A stretch of 56,022 bases of DNA from an uncultured Bacteroidota bacterium (lineage in GTDB: Bacteria > Bacteroidota > Bacteroidia > Bacteroidales > Bacteroidaceae): the NCBI GenBank assembly GCA_947168315.1, contig CAMVLL010000006.1, positions 1-56,022 on the forward strand, in the 5' to 3' direction. The translations under genes were made by a program, and so were the position numbers. The notes under the pieces were generated by a model, which was not told where the DNA came from, did no database searches, and saw nothing but the letters and a program-made list of their open reading frames with translations. Below, in pieces: positions 55,925-56,022 of this stretch; the first letter of the stretch is position 1, and each line of letters opens with the position of its first letter.

Positions 55925-56022
55925 TTTACCAATTACTTTTTAAAACAATTTTATATATATGGATGCAAATATCACTACTGTCCCGTTAAAGTGGACTAAT
56001 TGTTCTTTGAAATCGCTGAAAT
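55925..56022. other. Upstream region of the porin gene, right edge
   Basis: Minus-strand GATATTTG followed by C (55966-55973) is a one-mismatch -7 box for the porin gene. Just upstream, GTCC (55980-55983) and GGAC (55993-55996) flank CGTTAAAGT, a small inverted repeat that could be an operator or the end of a mobile element. The window ends before this can be decided. Confidence 0.35.

Overview
The window looks like a chromosomal segment from a member of the Bacteroidales, most likely Prevotellaceae or a close relative. The evidence is the gene set (OmpH/Skp-murI pair, YfhO-like protein, fused SpmA/SpmB protein, THUMP-like methyltransferase, GH3 and GH127 enzymes) and the many promoters of the Bacteroidetes type (TTTG, about 19-21 bp, then TAnnTTTG, usually ending TTTGC). 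The genus is an inference.

Positions 1 to about 8,760 are accessory DNA, visibly more A+T-rich than the rest. They hold a co-oriented four-gene cassette: an SMC/Rad50-like ATPase cut by the left edge, a 177-residue partner of unknown family, a 1,565-residue protein joining a trypsin-like protease to a STAND/NACHT-type ATPase, and a ComEC-like metallo-beta-lactamase-fold protein. The parts match those of type I AVAST anti-phage systems, with an extra small gene recalling the middle component of ABC-three-component systems. Downstream lie a frameshifted winged-helix remnant with a 12-bp tandem repeat, a cluster of TTTGCGAACA repeats, and a tRNA-Met whose 3' end faces the accessory DNA, as expected if the tRNA marks an island boundary.

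From 9,023 the DNA is core genome. A Ca2+ P-type ATPase, a HAD phosphatase and ribF run together, followed by typA and a methyltransferase. xerD is divergent from the aroQ / O-methyltransferase / rbfA / lolE-like operon, which leads into a GH3 glucosidase. On the minus strand come pyridoxamine kinase, murI, ompH/skp and a YfhO-like membrane protein. Then come mtnN, rpsO, cysS and a tightly coupled minus-strand operon (acetyltransferase-like, parE, coaD, S41 protease). A Na+/Ca2+ exchanger and an SpmAB-like protein are divergent, and a GH127 arabinofuranosidase follows. The next run is ybeY, mnmG, apt, uvrC, dtd, a small membrane gene, a MazG-like gene and deoC, with an exact parS sequence in the mnmG-apt gap. 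The right end has a polyprenyl synthase, polA, a probable small RNA, ychF, a sodium:solute symporter and a porin.

The main unexplained structures outside the cassette are: a pair of related intergenic elements made of 21-bp units plus a conserved 16-bp tail (about 30.6 kb and 40.4 kb), a promoter-to-terminator small-RNA unit at 51.8 kb, the parS site after mnmG, a 44-residue membrane protein with a strong ribosome binding site, and a decayed gene remnant downstream of the GH127 gene.
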